This document shows, in pieces, positions 8,722 through 18,198 of a DNA stretch of 64,000 nucleotides. The position numbers were made by a program, and so were the translations under genes. The notes below the pieces were generated by a model. That model made no database searches, had not been told where the DNA came from, and was given only the letters and a program-made list of their open reading frames with translations. Position 1 is the first letter of the stretch. Each line of letters begins with the position of its first letter. Source of the DNA: Planctomycetota bacterium (GTDB taxonomy: Bacteria > Planctomycetota > UBA1135 > GCA-002686595); NCBI GenBank assembly GCA_020853575.1, contig JADYYP010000021.1, positions 62,001 to 126,000 on the forward strand, written 5' to 3'.

Positions 8722-10488
8722 TCAGAGCACGTCGCTCCAGCGTGGTGAGGCGGCGAACGCGGCACGGATCAAGCCCACGTGCGAGTAGGCCTGGGGGAAG
8801 TTGCCCCACATGCGGCGCGCCACCGGATCGAAGTCCTCGGCCAGCAGCCCCAGTCGCGGGAGTTGCGCGTGGATGCTCTCCATCGCCGCGCGCGCCTCGT
8901 CGTCGCGGCCGGTCGCGGCCAGCGCCTCCACCATCCAGAACGAGCACAGCACGAAGGCCACGGTGGGTCGACCGAAACCGTCGTCGAGGTCGTAGCGCTG
9001 CAGCCAACCGTCCCGCGTGAGGTGCGTGCGGACCGCTTCGATCGTGTCGTGCAAGCGGCGGTCGTCGCGGGGCAGGAAACGCAAGCTGGCCATCTGCAGC
9101 AGCGAGGCGTCGAGCTCGCGTCCGTCGTACTGACCCACGAAGCTGTGCAGCTGCGAATTCCAGGCGCGCGCCAGGATCTCGTCGCGGATGCGCGCCGCGG
9201 CGTCCTCGAACTCGCGCACCAGCACCGGCGCGTGCACGCGGGCAATCGACGCCACCCGATCGCTCGCCGCCCAACACATCAAGCTCGAGAACGTCTGCGG
9301 GGTCCACTCGGTGCGGTACTCCCAGATGCCGGCGTCGGGACGGCCCGCGACCTCGATCGCCTTGCGCGCCAGGCGCACCAGAAGATCGAGCGTGGTGCTC
9401 GAACGCTCGGCGCTGAAGCGGTCGTCCTGGAACACCGGCGCCAGCGCCAGCACCATCTCACCGAAGATGTCGAGCTGCGTGTGGCCGGCGGCGGCGTTGC
9501 CGACGCGCACCGGTCTCTCGCCCGCGAAGCCGGGCCACTCCGCGAGGACGCGCTCGTCGAGATCGCAGCGGCCGTTGACGCAGTACAGGGGCGACAGCGC
9601 CAGCTCGCGAGAGCGCGTGGCGATGTCGAGCAGGTAGTGGACGAATTGCTCGCGCTCCTCGAACTGCCCGAGCAGACGAAACGCTCCCAGCGCGTAGTAG
9701 GCATCGCGCAGCCAACAGTAGCGGTAGTCCCAGGTGCGGCCGCTGCCCGGCGCCTCGGGGATCGAGGTCGTCATCGAGGCCACGATCGCGCCCGTGTCCT
9801 CGAAGCAGTGGAGCTTGAGCGCGAGCGCCGAGCGGATCACCTCGCGTTGGTAGCGCGGCGGGATGTTGCACTGCTTCACCCAGCGCTGCCAGTAGCGCAC
9901 GGTCTCGCTCAGGAAGCGCTCGCACACGGGTCGCAATGGCTCCTCGAGCGGGGCACCCCAGGTCAACGCCAGGTGACGACGCTCCGTGAGCGCGAAGGCC
10001 GGGCCACCGAGGTAGGAGAGCGGAATGTCGGTGGTCAGGCGCAGGCGACTGGCGAAGCCCTCGAACTCGACGTGGTGCGAGCCCTGCAGGGCGGCCGGTC
10101 GGGCTCGCGACCAACCCAAGTGCGGATCGCACAGCACGCGCACGCGCGGCGTCCCGCGCAGCGGTTCGACGATGCGGTAGATCTGCGCCGGCCGGAACGT
10201 GCGGTCGTGGAGCGAGAAACGCGGAGCGAAGTCGAGCACGCGAAACGCACCGGCATCGTCCTCGAAGGTGGTCTCGACGACGTTGGTGTTCTCGAGGTAG
10301 CGCTGGACTCCCAGGCGTCCATCGGCCGCCCCGACCGCGAAGCGACCGCCCTGCTCGGAGTCGAGCAGCGAGGCGAACACCGGCTCGGAGTCGAAGCGCG
10401 GCAAGCAGCACCACACCAGCTCGCCTCCGCGCGAGATCAGCGCCGAGCACTGACAGTTGCCGATCAAGGCCAGGTCTTCGAGGTTCAC
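8722..10488 (-). CDS. GH15 family glucoamylase/trehalase-like glycoside hydrolase
   Basis: The product has 588 residues, about full length for bacterial GH15 enzymes, with no signal peptide, so it is cytoplasmic. It starts with the family's typical NLEDLALIGNCQCSALI. The N-terminal beta-sandwich spans about residues 1-200. The (alpha/alpha)6 catalytic domain includes SGRTWDYRYCWLRDAYYALG and, near the end, LAEDFDPVARRMWGNFPQAYSHVGLI, where the acidic residue before the GNFPQA motif is the usual catalytic base. Several characterised bacterial members of this subgroup hydrolyse trehalose, and the divergent otsA-otsB pair next door supports a role in trehalose turnover. Substrate specificity is inferred from context. 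Confidence 0.9.
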   Translation of the reverse strand: MNLEDLALIGNCQCSALISRGGELVWCCLPRFDSEPVFASLLDSEQGGRFAVGAADGRLGVQRYLENTNVVETTFEDDAGAFRVLDFAPRFSLHDRTFRPAQIYRIVEPLRGTPRVRVLCDPHLGWSRARPAALQGSHHVEFEGFASRLRLTTDIPLSYLGGPAFALTERRHLALTWGAPLEEPLRPVCERFLSETVRYWQRWVKQCNIPPRYQREVIRSALALKLHCFEDTGAIVASMTTSIPEAPGSGRTWDYRYCWLRDAYYALGAFRLLGQFEEREQFVHYLLDIATRSRELALSPLYCVNGRCDLDERVLAEWPGFAGERPVRVGNAAAGHTQLDIFGEMVLALAPVFQDDRFSAERSSTTLDLLVRLARKAIEVAGRPDAGIWEYRTEWTPQTFSSLMCWAASDRVASIARVHAPVLVREFEDAAARIRDEILARAWNSQLHSFVGQYDGRELDASLLQMASLRFLPRDDRRLHDTIEAVRTHLTRDGWLQRYDLDDGFGRPTVAFVLCSFWMVEALAATGRDDEARAAMESIHAQLPRLGLLAEDFDPVARRMWGNFPQAYSHVGLIRAAFAASPRWSDVL

Positions 10489-10612
10489 CGGTCGTGCTCC
10501 CGAGATGGACGCGCGCTCGACACCCGCGGCCTCGCGGCGCTCGGGCTGTCCGCATGAATGCGAAGCGTGTCGCCGCGAGCCCGCGCTCTTGCGACGCGCC
10601 AGCGCAGAGTAC

Positions 10613-10641
10613 TTGACATTCGTTTGGACTCAAACGATATG
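10613..10641 (+). promoter_or_regulatory. Candidate sigma-70-type promoter of otsA
   Basis: A perfect TTGACA (10613-10618) is followed after 17 bp by GATATG (10636-10641), matching the -10 consensus at its three inner positions. It lies just upstream of the GTG start of otsA at 10659, so the transcript leader would be very short. This is the best-looking housekeeping promoter in the window; the weak -10 fits a regulated promoter. Confidence 0.5.
10620..10637. repeat. Perfect 7+4+7 palindrome within otsA promoter spacer (candidate operator)
   Basis: TCGTTTG and CAAACGA are separated by GACT. The palindrome occupies the spacer between the candidate -35 and -10 and overlaps the first bases of the -10, the usual place for a repressor site. 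Size and symmetry would suit a dimeric TetR- or LacI-type regulator, but no regulator gene of that kind is in the window. Confidence 0.5.
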
Positions 10642-10658
10642 CGGAGCCAGGCCGAACC

Positions 10659-12911
10659 GTGGACCGCGCACTCCGATTCGTATTCGCACTGCTCGTCGGA
10701 CTGGCCCTGATCACGTTGGGTGCATCCGTCGTAGTCCAACGCACCGCGCGCGAGTGGTTCGAGAAGGACGTGCGCCTGCGAGCGCAGCTGGCCGTCAACG
10801 GCGCACGGCACGGGCTGCTCGCTCGTTGGTCGCCCGAGCGCGCGCTCGAACTCCGCGCGCTGCTCGAGGAGCTGACCGCGGACGAGCGCATCCGGGCCGC
10901 GGCGGCCTTCGGACCGGAGTGCGAGCTCCGCGCGCGTACCCCCGAATTCCCCGAGGCACTCAGCGGCGAGCGGCTGCGACCGCACTTGCTCGCGAACGCC
11001 GAGTCGACGGCCGCCGCGCCGCGCGAATGGCACGCCGTGGAGGACTTGCCCGGAGGCCGCGTGCACGTCAGCGCGCTGCCACTCAGCGGCGAGTCCGCGG
11101 TGCTCGGGAGCATCGTGCTCGTGCAGGACTTCGGCTTCGTCGAGCGCCGCGAGGCAGAGGCGCTGCGCTTCCTGCTGTATGCCTTCGCGTTCCTCGCGCT
11201 CGCGGCCTCGGCCGTGACCGTCATCGCGGCGCGTGTCTCCTGGCGTGGATGGAGCAACGAATTGCGGCGCATCTTGCGCGGTGGACAGAGTCGGCCCGAG
11301 TTCCAGCCGATCCTGGGCGACGTGCGCGAGCTCGTCGAACGCATCTCGGCCGAAGGCGCGGCCGAGAGCGAAGGAGGCGCGTGGACTCCCGCACGGCTCA
11401 AGCAGACGTTGCAGCGGCACTTGCACGGCGAAAAAGTCGTGATCGTCGCCAACCGCGAGCCTTACGTGCACCAGCGGCGCGCGGACGGCACGATCGAGGT
11501 GATGCACCCGGCGAGCGGGTTGGTGACCGCGCTCGAGCCGGTGATGCGCGCGTGCTCGGGCACTTGGATCGCCCACGGGAGCGGCTCGGCCGACCGCGAG
11601 ACGGTCGATGCTCGGGCGCGCGTGCGCGTGCCGCCCGGCGAGGAGGCCTATTCCCTGCGCCGTGTATGGCTCGATGCCGACGAAGAGCGCGGCTACTACT
11701 ACGGATTCTCCAACGAGGGCTTGTGGCCGCTGTGCCACATCGCGCACACGCGTCCGATGTTCCGCACGGAGGACTGGAGACACTACTGCGAGGTCAATCG
11801 CAAGTTCGCCGACGCGGCGTGCGCCGAGGTCGACACCGACGACCCGATCGTGCTCGTGCAGGACTACCACTTCGCGCTCGCGCCGCGGTTGATCCGCGAG
11901 CGCCTGCCACGCGCGACGATCATCGCTTTCTGGCACATTCCCTGGCCCAACGCGCAGCGCTTCGCGATCTGTCCCTGGCGCCGCGAGCTGCTCGAAGGCC
12001 TGCTCGGCGCGAGCATCGTTGGCTTCCACACTCAGGCCGATTGCAACCACTTCGTCGAGTCGGTCGAGCGCTTCCTGGAGACGCGCACCGATCCCGAGTT
12101 GAACGCGATCGTGCGCAACGGCCGCAGCACGTTGGTGCGGCCCTATCCGATCTCGCTCGAGTGGCCGGCGCGCTGGCTGGCGGACGCGCCCAGCGTGCGA
12201 GAGTGCCGCGCGAGCGTGGTGCGCGAGCTCGAGCTCGCCCCGGACGCGCTGATCGGCATCGGAGTCGACCGCCTCGACTACACCAAGGGCATCGAGGAGC
12301 GCCTGCTGGCGGTGGAGCGGGCGCTGGAGCTGCACCCCGAACTGCGCGGGCGCTTCACCTTCGTGCAGCTCGCGGCGCCGAGCCGCTCGATCATCGAGGC
12401 CTACCGCCGACTCGACGAGCGCGTGGTCGAGCTCGCCGAGCGCATCAACCAGCGCTTCGGAGCGGGCCGCTATCGACCGATCGTCGTGCGCCGTGCGCAC
12501 CACGAACCCCCGGCCGTGTTCCGCTTCTATCGCGCGGCGGACGTGTGCTACGTCAGCAGCTTGCACGACGGGATGAACCTGGTGGCGAAGGAGTTCGTCG
12601 CGGCGCGCGAGGACGAGCTGGGCGTGTTGGTCCTCAGCCAGTTCACGGGCGCGGCGCGCGAGCTGACCGAGGCCCTGATCGTGAACCCCTACGACGTCGA
12701 CGAGGCCGGCGCGGCGCTCGCGGCGGCGCTGACGATGTCGCGCGAGGAGCAGCGCGATCGCATGCGGGCGATGCGGGCCTTCGTCGCGGAGTTCAACGTC
12801 TACCGCTGGGCCGGACGGATGTTGGTCGACGCATCGCGCCTGCGCAGCCGCGATCGCTTGGCGGGGCGCTTGACCAATTACTTGGTCTCCGCGGCGCGCA
12901 TGGAGCGATGA
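10659..12911 (+). CDS. otsA: Trehalose-6-phosphate synthase with N-terminal membrane-sensor region
   Basis: The product has 750 residues and a GTG start. Residues about 258-740 form a GT20 domain that makes trehalose 6-phosphate from UDP-glucose (or another NDP-glucose) and glucose 6-phosphate. Visible motifs are [50 protein letters not shown] (about 536) and [15 protein letters not shown] (about 637). Ordinary OtsA is a soluble enzyme of about 450-500 residues. Here it follows a transmembrane helix (about 6-24), a periplasmic segment of about 145 residues and a second helix (about 172-192), the topology of a sensor receptor. The stop overlaps the otsB start (ATGA), so the two are translationally coupled. 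Confidence 0.93.
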   Translation: MDRALRFVFALLVGLALITLGASVVVQRTAREWFEKDVRLRAQLAVNGARHGLLARWSPERALELRALLEELTADERIRAAAAFGPECELRARTPEFPEALSGERLRPHLLANAESTAAAPREWHAVEDLPGGRVHVSALPLSGESAVLGSIVLVQDFGFVERREAEALRFLLYAFAFLALAASAVTVIAARVSWRGWSNELRRILRGGQSRPEFQPILGDVRELVERISAEGAAESEGGAWTPARLKQTLQRHLHGEKVVIVANREPYVHQRRADGTIEVMHPASGLVTALEPVMRACSGTWIAHGSGSADRETVDARARVRVPPGEEAYSLRRVWLDADEERGYYYGFSNEGLWPLCHIAHTRPMFRTEDWRHYCEVNRKFADAACAEVDTDDPIVLVQDYHFALAPRLIRERLPRATIIAFWHIPWPNAQRFAICPWRRELLEGLLGASIVGFHTQADCNHFVESVERFLETRTDPELNAIVRNGRSTLVRPYPISLEWPARWLADAPSVRECRASVVRELELAPDALIGIGVDRLDYTKGIEERLLAVERALELHPELRGRFTFVQLAAPSRSIIEAYRRLDERVVELAERINQRFGAGRYRPIVVRRAHHEPPAVFRFYRAADVCYVSSLHDGMNLVAKEFVAAREDELGVLVLSQFTGAARELTEALIVNPYDVDEAGAALAAALTMSREEQRDRMRAMRAFVAEFNVYRWAGRMLVDASRLRSRDRLAGRLTNYLVSAARMER

Positions 12912-13699
12912 AGTCGATCCTCGCGGGCCGCCAGCGCGCGCTGCTCGAGCGCTTCGCTCGTCCTGGAGTGCTCGTCGCGCTCGATTTCGACGGCACGCTC
13001 GCTCCGATCGTCGCGCATCGTCGGCGAGCGCGCATGCGAGTCGGGACTCGACGCGCGCTCGCCAGACTGGCGCGGTTGTGTCCGGTCGTCGTGATCTCGG
13101 GTCGTGCGCGCGCCGATGCGGCGCGGCGCGTGGCCGGACTGGGAGTGCGCGCGGTGATCGGCAACCACGGCGCCGAGCCCGCGCCTCGCGCAGCGGCGTT
13201 GCGCGCTCGAGTGCGGCGCTGGAGCGAGCTCCTGCGCGGGCGCCTCGCGGGTCTCGCGGGCGTGACGCTCGAGGACAAGCGCTACTCGCTGACCGTGCAC
13301 TACCGCCAGGCGCACGATCCGCGCGCCGCGCGGCGAGCGATCCTGGCTGCGCTCGAGGGCCTGCGCGGGGTGCGCCTCATCGGCGGCAAGTTCGTCTTCA
13401 ACCTCGTTGCGCGAACGGCGCCCGACAAAGGGCGCGCCGTGGAGCGCGAGCGTCGCCGGCTGCGCTGCGGGCGCGTGATCTACGTGGGCGACGACGACAC
13501 GGACGAGGACGTGTTCGCGCTGGCGACGCGGCGAACCGTGCTCGCGGTGCGCGTCGGGGCTTCACGCACTTCGCGGGCCGAATACTGCGTGCGCGAGCAA
13601 CTCGAGATCGACGAGCTCCTGGCGGCGATCGCGCGCGCGTTGGCCTGCTCGACGCGGCCACGCGGAGCGGAGAACGGTCGAAAGCCGCGCTCCCGATAG
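12908..13699 (+). CDS. otsB: Trehalose-6-phosphate phosphatase
   Basis: The product has 263 residues, typical for OtsB, and removes phosphate from trehalose 6-phosphate. HAD motifs are all present: VALDFDGTLAPIV (motif I, both aspartates), VVVISGRARAD (motif II), a lysine in TAPDKGRAVE (motif III) and GDDDTDEDVFAL (motif IV). IGNHGAEPAP corresponds to the substrate-cap loop. Translation is coupled to otsA by a 4-base overlap. The N-terminus is unusually rich in Arg and Ala, in keeping with local composition. Confidence 0.93.
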   Translation: MKSILAGRQRALLERFARPGVLVALDFDGTLAPIVAHRRRARMRVGTRRALARLARLCPVVVISGRARADAARRVAGLGVRAVIGNHGAEPAPRAAALRARVRRWSELLRGRLAGLAGVTLEDKRYSLTVHYRQAHDPRAARRAILAALEGLRGVRLIGGKFVFNLVARTAPDKGRAVERERRRLRCGRVIYVGDDDTDEDVFALATRRTVLAVRVGASRTSRAEYCVREQLEIDELLAAIARALACSTRPRGAENGRKPRSR

Positions 13700-13870
13700 C
13701 CGAGCGTTGGACGCGTGCCGGCCGATCCGCCCGCGACACAAAGCGAACCCACGCGGGCCGAAGTTCTTCACCTGAGCACCGGCAAGACGAGCTCGCGACG
13801 CGCGCGCGTCGGATAGGCTGGGGGCGACGGTCGGTTCTCGCCGTCGTGGAATCACGCCTCGGAGAAGTGC

Positions 13871-15022
13871 ATGCAACGCATCGTTCGCTGGTTGGTCTTC
13901 TCGTTCCTGCTGGTCGCGCCCGCGCTCGCGCGGCAGACCAAGGACGTCACCACGCTCAATCGCGAGGCGCTCGAGGCGATCACCGCCAAGAAGTACGACG
14001 AGGGGATCGCGCTCCTGCAGAAGATCCTGGAGCTCACGCCCAAGGACAAAGGCACGGCCTACAACCTCGCGTGCGTGTGCTCGCTCAAGGGCGACGTCGA
14101 AAAGGCCCACGAGTGGCTCTCGACGGCGGCCGACTGGGGCTGGGGCGGAGGGCGCGGCTCGATCGCGGGCTCGAACAAGCAGATGAGCGAGCTCGACATG
14201 TGCCGCAACGACGCCGATCTGGCCAACCTGCGCAAGGACCCGCGCTTCGAGGCCTTGATGGCGAAGATGGCGCTCAATGTCGAGAAGCGCGCCGCGCTGC
14301 AGAAGCAAGTCGACGAGTACGCCAAGACCGCGGCGGTGTACGTGCCCGAGGCGGTCAAGGGCTTGGCGGAGATGCCGCTCTTGGTCGTGCTGCACGACGC
14401 GGGCTCGAACAAGGACGCGGTCGTCGCCGGTCGTTGGAAGGCGATCGCGGACGAGCTCGGTTTCGCGCTGGTCGCGCCCTCGGCCACCGTGCCGGTCGGA
14501 AGCGAGCTGGCGCAGGGCCTGGAGTGGTTCGACGACATCGCCGCGTACGCGGCCAAGACCTGGGTCGCGGAGAAGCCGATCACCGACGCCACCTCGGCCT
14601 TCATGAAGGAACACACCGTCGACAAGCGCCGGGTGTTGATCGCCGGCGAGGGCCGCGGCGGGATCGTGGCCTCGAGCGTGGCCTTCACCAATCCCGGGCT
14701 CTACAAGGGCGTGCTCATGCTCGACAGCTTGTTCCTGCCGCAGCTCGTGCAAGCGCGCGCGGCGAACGCCAGCAAGATCGGGCTCAAGGTGCGCATTCTC
14801 GTCGACGGTCCGTCGCTGCGCGACGTGCCGGAAGGGGACGACCTGAAGAAGCGCGTCGAGGAGTGGAATCGCGCTCTGGCGACGATGGTGGTGCAGGGCG
14901 GGGCGGAGCTGTACGTCGCCGATCGGGCGGACGCCGCCAAGACCCAGGCGCTCGTCGTCGCCGCACTGCGCGGCCTGTTGCCGTCCGCTCCGGTGCCCGC
15001 GGACGCGCCCAGCGGCAAGTAG
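13871..15022 (+). CDS. Exported TPR plus degenerate alpha/beta-hydrolase protein
   Basis: The product has 383 residues with a signal peptide (IVRWLVFSFLLVAPALARQ). Residues about 27-75 form a TPR-like helical pair (NREALEAITAKKYDEGIALL, then GTAYNLACVCSLKGDVEKAHEWL). From about residue 165 an alpha/beta-hydrolase/PHB-depolymerase-like fold follows: MPLLVVLHDAGSNKDAV, ADELGFALVAPSATV, and VDKRRVLIAGEGRGGIVAS. The last is the nucleophile elbow, but the expected G-x-S-x-G reads G-E-G-R-G, so the catalytic serine is absent. Also, no clear late catalytic histidine is seen. It may be a non-catalytic binding protein. It stands alone on the plus strand, converging with the hutD-like gene. Confidence 0.75.
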   Translation: MQRIVRWLVFSFLLVAPALARQTKDVTTLNREALEAITAKKYDEGIALLQKILELTPKDKGTAYNLACVCSLKGDVEKAHEWLSTAADWGWGGGRGSIAGSNKQMSELDMCRNDADLANLRKDPRFEALMAKMALNVEKRAALQKQVDEYAKTAAVYVPEAVKGLAEMPLLVVLHDAGSNKDAVVAGRWKAIADELGFALVAPSATVPVGSELAQGLEWFDDIAAYAAKTWVAEKPITDATSAFMKEHTVDKRRVLIAGEGRGGIVASSVAFTNPGLYKGVLMLDSLFLPQLVQARAANASKIGLKVRILVDGPSLRDVPEGDDLKKRVEEWNRALATMVVQGGAELYVADRADAAKTQALVVAALRGLLPSAPVPADAPSGK

Positions 15023-15031
15023 ACGCGGGCT

Positions 15032-15646
15032 TCAGCCCTCGTTGCGCACGCGCACGATCAACAGCGACGCGTCGGAGCTCGCGCCAGCGATGTCGAGCTC
15101 GTCGCTCGGTCGCGCGCCGCGTATCCACAGGCTCTCCGCCTCGAGCAGCTCGAAGGGAGCGTCTTCCCCCGAGATTCGAACGCTCAGCGCTCCGGAGAGC
15201 ACGTGCACGAAGACCTGCGCGGCCTCCGCGGTCTCGCGTGCGCGACGCTGCGCGAGCGCCAGCGCTTGCACGTCGGCGCTGCACCGGCCGCGGCGCGTGA
15301 GCACGTTGAAGTCGCCGATCGCGCCGCGCGGGAGCTCCGCGGTCGTGGGCCAGTCGCCGGAGAAGCGATGAGGTTCGAGCCGCCGCAGGCGCGCCCGTGG
15401 TGCGTGCGTGCCATGCAAGAGCACCAGCGCCTCGCCGTGGACCACCACCAGCACGCGGTCGAAGCCCGGAAAGGCCGAGAACGGGCCGGGCTCGTCGACC
15501 GTGGCGCGCGAGATGCGCAAGTCGAAGTCACCGCGCTCGAAGCTCGCGCCCGCGGGCGCCAGCGCGAGCTCGTCGGTGAAGCCGCGGCCGTTCTTCCAAG
15601 GCACGCGGCGCGCGTCTCGCGATCGCAGATGGAGCACTTCGGTCAT
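15032..15646 (-). CDS. HutD/Ves-family cupin-like protein
   Basis: The product has 204 residues. Start ATG 15646 overlaps the YfhO-like stop (ATGA), so translation is coupled. The sequence begins with the hallmark VPWKNGRGFTDELALAP of HutD/Ves proteins, continues with FDLRISRATVDEPGPFSAFPG and RVLVVVHGEALVLLHG, and ends with a second cupin-like strand set. HutD members are linked to histidine utilisation or to regulation, with no firmly assigned reaction. No other hut gene is visible here. A longer in-frame start at 15691 would overlap the upstream gene more and lacks family support. Confidence 0.85.
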   Translation of the reverse strand: MTEVLHLRSRDARRVPWKNGRGFTDELALAPAGASFERGDFDLRISRATVDEPGPFSAFPGFDRVLVVVHGEALVLLHGTHAPRARLRRLEPHRFSGDWPTTAELPRGAIGDFNVLTRRGRCSADVQALALAQRRARETAEAAQVFVHVLSGALSVRISGEDAPFELLEAESLWIRGARPSDELDIAGASSDASLLIVRVRNEG

Positions 15647-18183
15647 CGATGGGCCGTTCGGGCCGCGGTTGGCTCGCGGCGGATGCACCAAGCTAGCGCG
15701 CTGGCGAGCCCGAGCGCAGCCGACACCAGAGCGACGGACCAGCCGCGCGGACGGTAGGTGAGCTCGACCAGGTGTTCACCCTCGGGCACGTCGAGCGCCA
15801 TGAACGCGCTGTTGGCCTGGAGCAACGGCGCCGGGTGGCCGTCGAGCGTCGCGCTCCAGCCCGCATCGCGCGTGGTCGCGAGCACGAGGTACTGCGCGCT
15901 GGATTGGCGCACGCGGAGCCTGAGGAAGCCAGGATGCTCGAGCTCGCTGTCCACGCTCCCGAGGACCGCCGCGCGCTCGAGCGCGAGTTGCTCGCGCGTG
16001 CGCGGACCAGGGGGATGCGTCCAAGCCGCGCGCGCCGCGAAACCGCTGGGAAGATCGGGCCCGAGCACGACCGCGGTGTAGGGATCGAAGGCCGCGGCGG
16101 CGGCGTAGCGCAGAGCCCCTTCGGCGTCGTGCTGCACGAATCCGTTGGGCACGAGCCACGCGCGTCCACGGGTGCTTTTCAAGCGATAGAGCACGGCCGA
16201 GTCGAGCTGCGCGGCCTCTTCGAGCTCGTCCGGCGTACCCATCCAGTGCGCGCGTGGAGTGCCGCTCGGCGTTCTCGGCGGCGCGCTCGCCCCCGGTGAG
16301 TCGATCGCGACGAACTCGACGCCGAGCAGCTCGAGCGCGCGCGCGTCGGCCGTCAGCGTCGCTTGCCACGCGCGACTGGGATCCAGGACGGCGTGGAGCA
16401 GGCGCTCGTACTCGAACACCCCGAGCGCGTCGTAGGTCGTCACCAGGTGCAATCCGTAGCGCATGTTGACGTGCGGCGGCACTCCGACTGGGCTGAGGAT
16501 CAACACGCGTGCATCGCCGACCTCGCGCGCGAGCGTGTCGAGCGCGGCGGTGCGCGGCGCGACGAAACGATCCTCGCAGGCCACGTGGTAGCGAGACTGC
16601 GTCAGCGGACCCTGCACGAACAGCACGGCCAACGCCAGCGCCACGCCGAGACGCCGCGCAGCGAGCCTGTTCGCGGCGAGAGCGAGGCCGACGGCGAAGC
16701 ACCCGACGACCAGCGCGGATCCGAGGGTCCCGACGTGGGCTCGGGCGGCCGCGACGAGCTCGGCGGGAACCGAGTGGCGCACGGCACGTTGCGCGACCAA
16801 CTCCAGCGCGCCTCGGAACGTGATGGCGGTGGCCGCGCCGGAGAGCGCGAGAAACACTGCCGCGCGGGCTCGCGACGCGACGTGCTCACTCGACAGCACT
16901 CGATCGAGCGCCGCGGCGGACAAGACGGCGATCGCCAGCGCCCACGGGGCTTGGCCGACGTAGTGGGGGATCCAGGCAACGCCCGGAATCAGCCCCAAAA
17001 CGCGCGAAAAGCCGCCCAGATCATGCGCCCACGGGAGCCACACCACGGCGATGACCGCGAAGGGCAGCGTCGCCGCGCGTGCCACTCCACGGCGCAGCCC
17101 GAGGGCGGCGAGCAGCATCGCGAGCGCGCCGACGTAGGCCAAGTTCGCGGTCTCGTAGTTGGGCGGCGGCTCGCGCGGCGCGAAGAGCGCGCCATCGATC
17201 GGACGCCCGAGGACATCGGGGAACGCGTAGCGCGGCCACGTCGTCGAATCGAGCGCCTCGTGACCGCTGGCGGCGATGGCTTGTGCACGCGTGCTGCGCA
17301 GCACGTAGTCCAGCGTCGGGACCAACATCGGGGCGGCGCACGCCAGCGCGACCGACGCCACGAACGCGAAGCGCACTGCGAGCGGCACCGCGATCGAGCT
17401 CGCGCTCCGCCCGCGCCACTCGGCCCAGCCCAGCGCGGCCAAACGACTCGCGACGAACGCCGCCAGCGTCGCACTCGCGAAGAACAGCGACTCCGGATGC
17501 CCGCCGTAGGCCATGGCGAGCACCGTCGCCAGCAACGCGAGCGTCCAGCGCCGCGCGCGCCGCGGGCCGCGACGCTCGAAGGTCTGCACCAGCGACTCGG
17601 CGCAGTAGAGCGCGCTGGGGAGGAACGCGATCACTCCGGTGTGCGGATACGCGAGCAGGAGCGAGTTGTGGCCGCACGAGAGGAACACGATCGCGCCCCC
17701 GAGCGCGGCCCAGGCGTGCAGCGCGAGGCGCCGCAGGAACAAGAACGTGAACAGGCCGATCCACCAGCTCTCGAAGAAGGCGCTGGCGAGCAAGGCGGGC
17801 TTGGTGTCGAACAGGCAGTGCCACAGCGTCGATGGGGCGAGCACCGCGCACTGGCCATTGGCCCAGAAGGGCACGCCGCAACCATTGAGCGGATTCCATG
17901 CTGGAAAACGGCCCTGCTCGAGCTCGCCGCGCGCGAACTCGATCCACGGCAGGAACTCGAGCACGGGGTCACACAGCAGCGCGTTGCGCGGCACGTGGTC
18001 GGGCTCGATCCGAAAGTACGGATAGCGCTGCAGCAGGTCGGCGGTGGTGAACGTCCGCTCGCGCCAGTGCGTCAACGGCTCCCACAGCAGCACTGTGACG
18101 CACGCGGCGAGCGCGAGCGCGGCCCACAAGAGCTCGCGCCGCGTCGGCGAGGTTCGCGCATCGCTCACGGCCGCGTCGTGCAC
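15643..18183 (-). CDS. YfhO-like polytopic membrane protein (GT-C-type)
   Basis: The product has 846 residues with about a dozen hydrophobic helices, a long first periplasmic loop and a soluble C-terminal beta-rich domain. TTADLLQRYPYFRIEP, PRNALLCDPVLEFLPW and FPAWNPLNGCGVPFWANGQC mark the N-terminal loop of YfhO-like proteins, which are believed to transfer sugars from polyprenyl-phosphate donors. The C-terminal part (DAGWSATLDGHPAPLLQANSA then GEHLVELTYRPRGW) is the usual YfhO end. It lies 15 bp after the dehydrogenase gene and overlaps hutD. A paralogue begins at 63557. Confidence 0.88.
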   Translation of the reverse strand: MHDAAVSDARTSPTRRELLWAALALAACVTVLLWEPLTHWRERTFTTADLLQRYPYFRIEPDHVPRNALLCDPVLEFLPWIEFARGELEQGRFPAWNPLNGCGVPFWANGQCAVLAPSTLWHCLFDTKPALLASAFFESWWIGLFTFLFLRRLALHAWAALGGAIVFLSCGHNSLLLAYPHTGVIAFLPSALYCAESLVQTFERRGPRRARRWTLALLATVLAMAYGGHPESLFFASATLAAFVASRLAALGWAEWRGRSASSIAVPLAVRFAFVASVALACAAPMLVPTLDYVLRSTRAQAIAASGHEALDSTTWPRYAFPDVLGRPIDGALFAPREPPPNYETANLAYVGALAMLLAALGLRRGVARAATLPFAVIAVVWLPWAHDLGGFSRVLGLIPGVAWIPHYVGQAPWALAIAVLSAAALDRVLSSEHVASRARAAVFLALSGAATAITFRGALELVAQRAVRHSVPAELVAAARAHVGTLGSALVVGCFAVGLALAANRLAARRLGVALALAVLFVQGPLTQSRYHVACEDRFVAPRTAALDTLAREVGDARVLILSPVGVPPHVNMRYGLHLVTTYDALGVFEYERLLHAVLDPSRAWQATLTADARALELLGVEFVAIDSPGASAPPRTPSGTPRAHWMGTPDELEEAAQLDSAVLYRLKSTRGRAWLVPNGFVQHDAEGALRYAAAAAFDPYTAVVLGPDLPSGFAARAAWTHPPGPRTREQLALERAAVLGSVDSELEHPGFLRLRVRQSSAQYLVLATTRDAGWSATLDGHPAPLLQANSAFMALDVPEGEHLVELTYRPRGWSVALVSAALGLASALAWCIRREPTAARTAHR

Positions 18184-18198
18184 TCGAGAGATCGGAGC

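Noticed and set aside
10457..13699. Very long open frame on the plus strand in a different frame from otsA/otsB
   Set aside because: Its translation is Arg/Ala-rich without any domain pattern, and otsA plus otsB in other frames carry complete catalytic motifs. Long spurious frames are expected at this GC content.
13800..13855. Imperfect GC hairpin before the TPR/hydrolase gene
   Set aside because: A six-base stem with a ten-base loop and no T-run is within chance expectation for such GC-rich DNA.
15032..15646. A histidine-utilisation locus suggested by the HutD-like gene
   Set aside because: No hutU, hutH, hutI or hutG homologue is nearby; the gene is coupled instead to a YfhO-like membrane protein.
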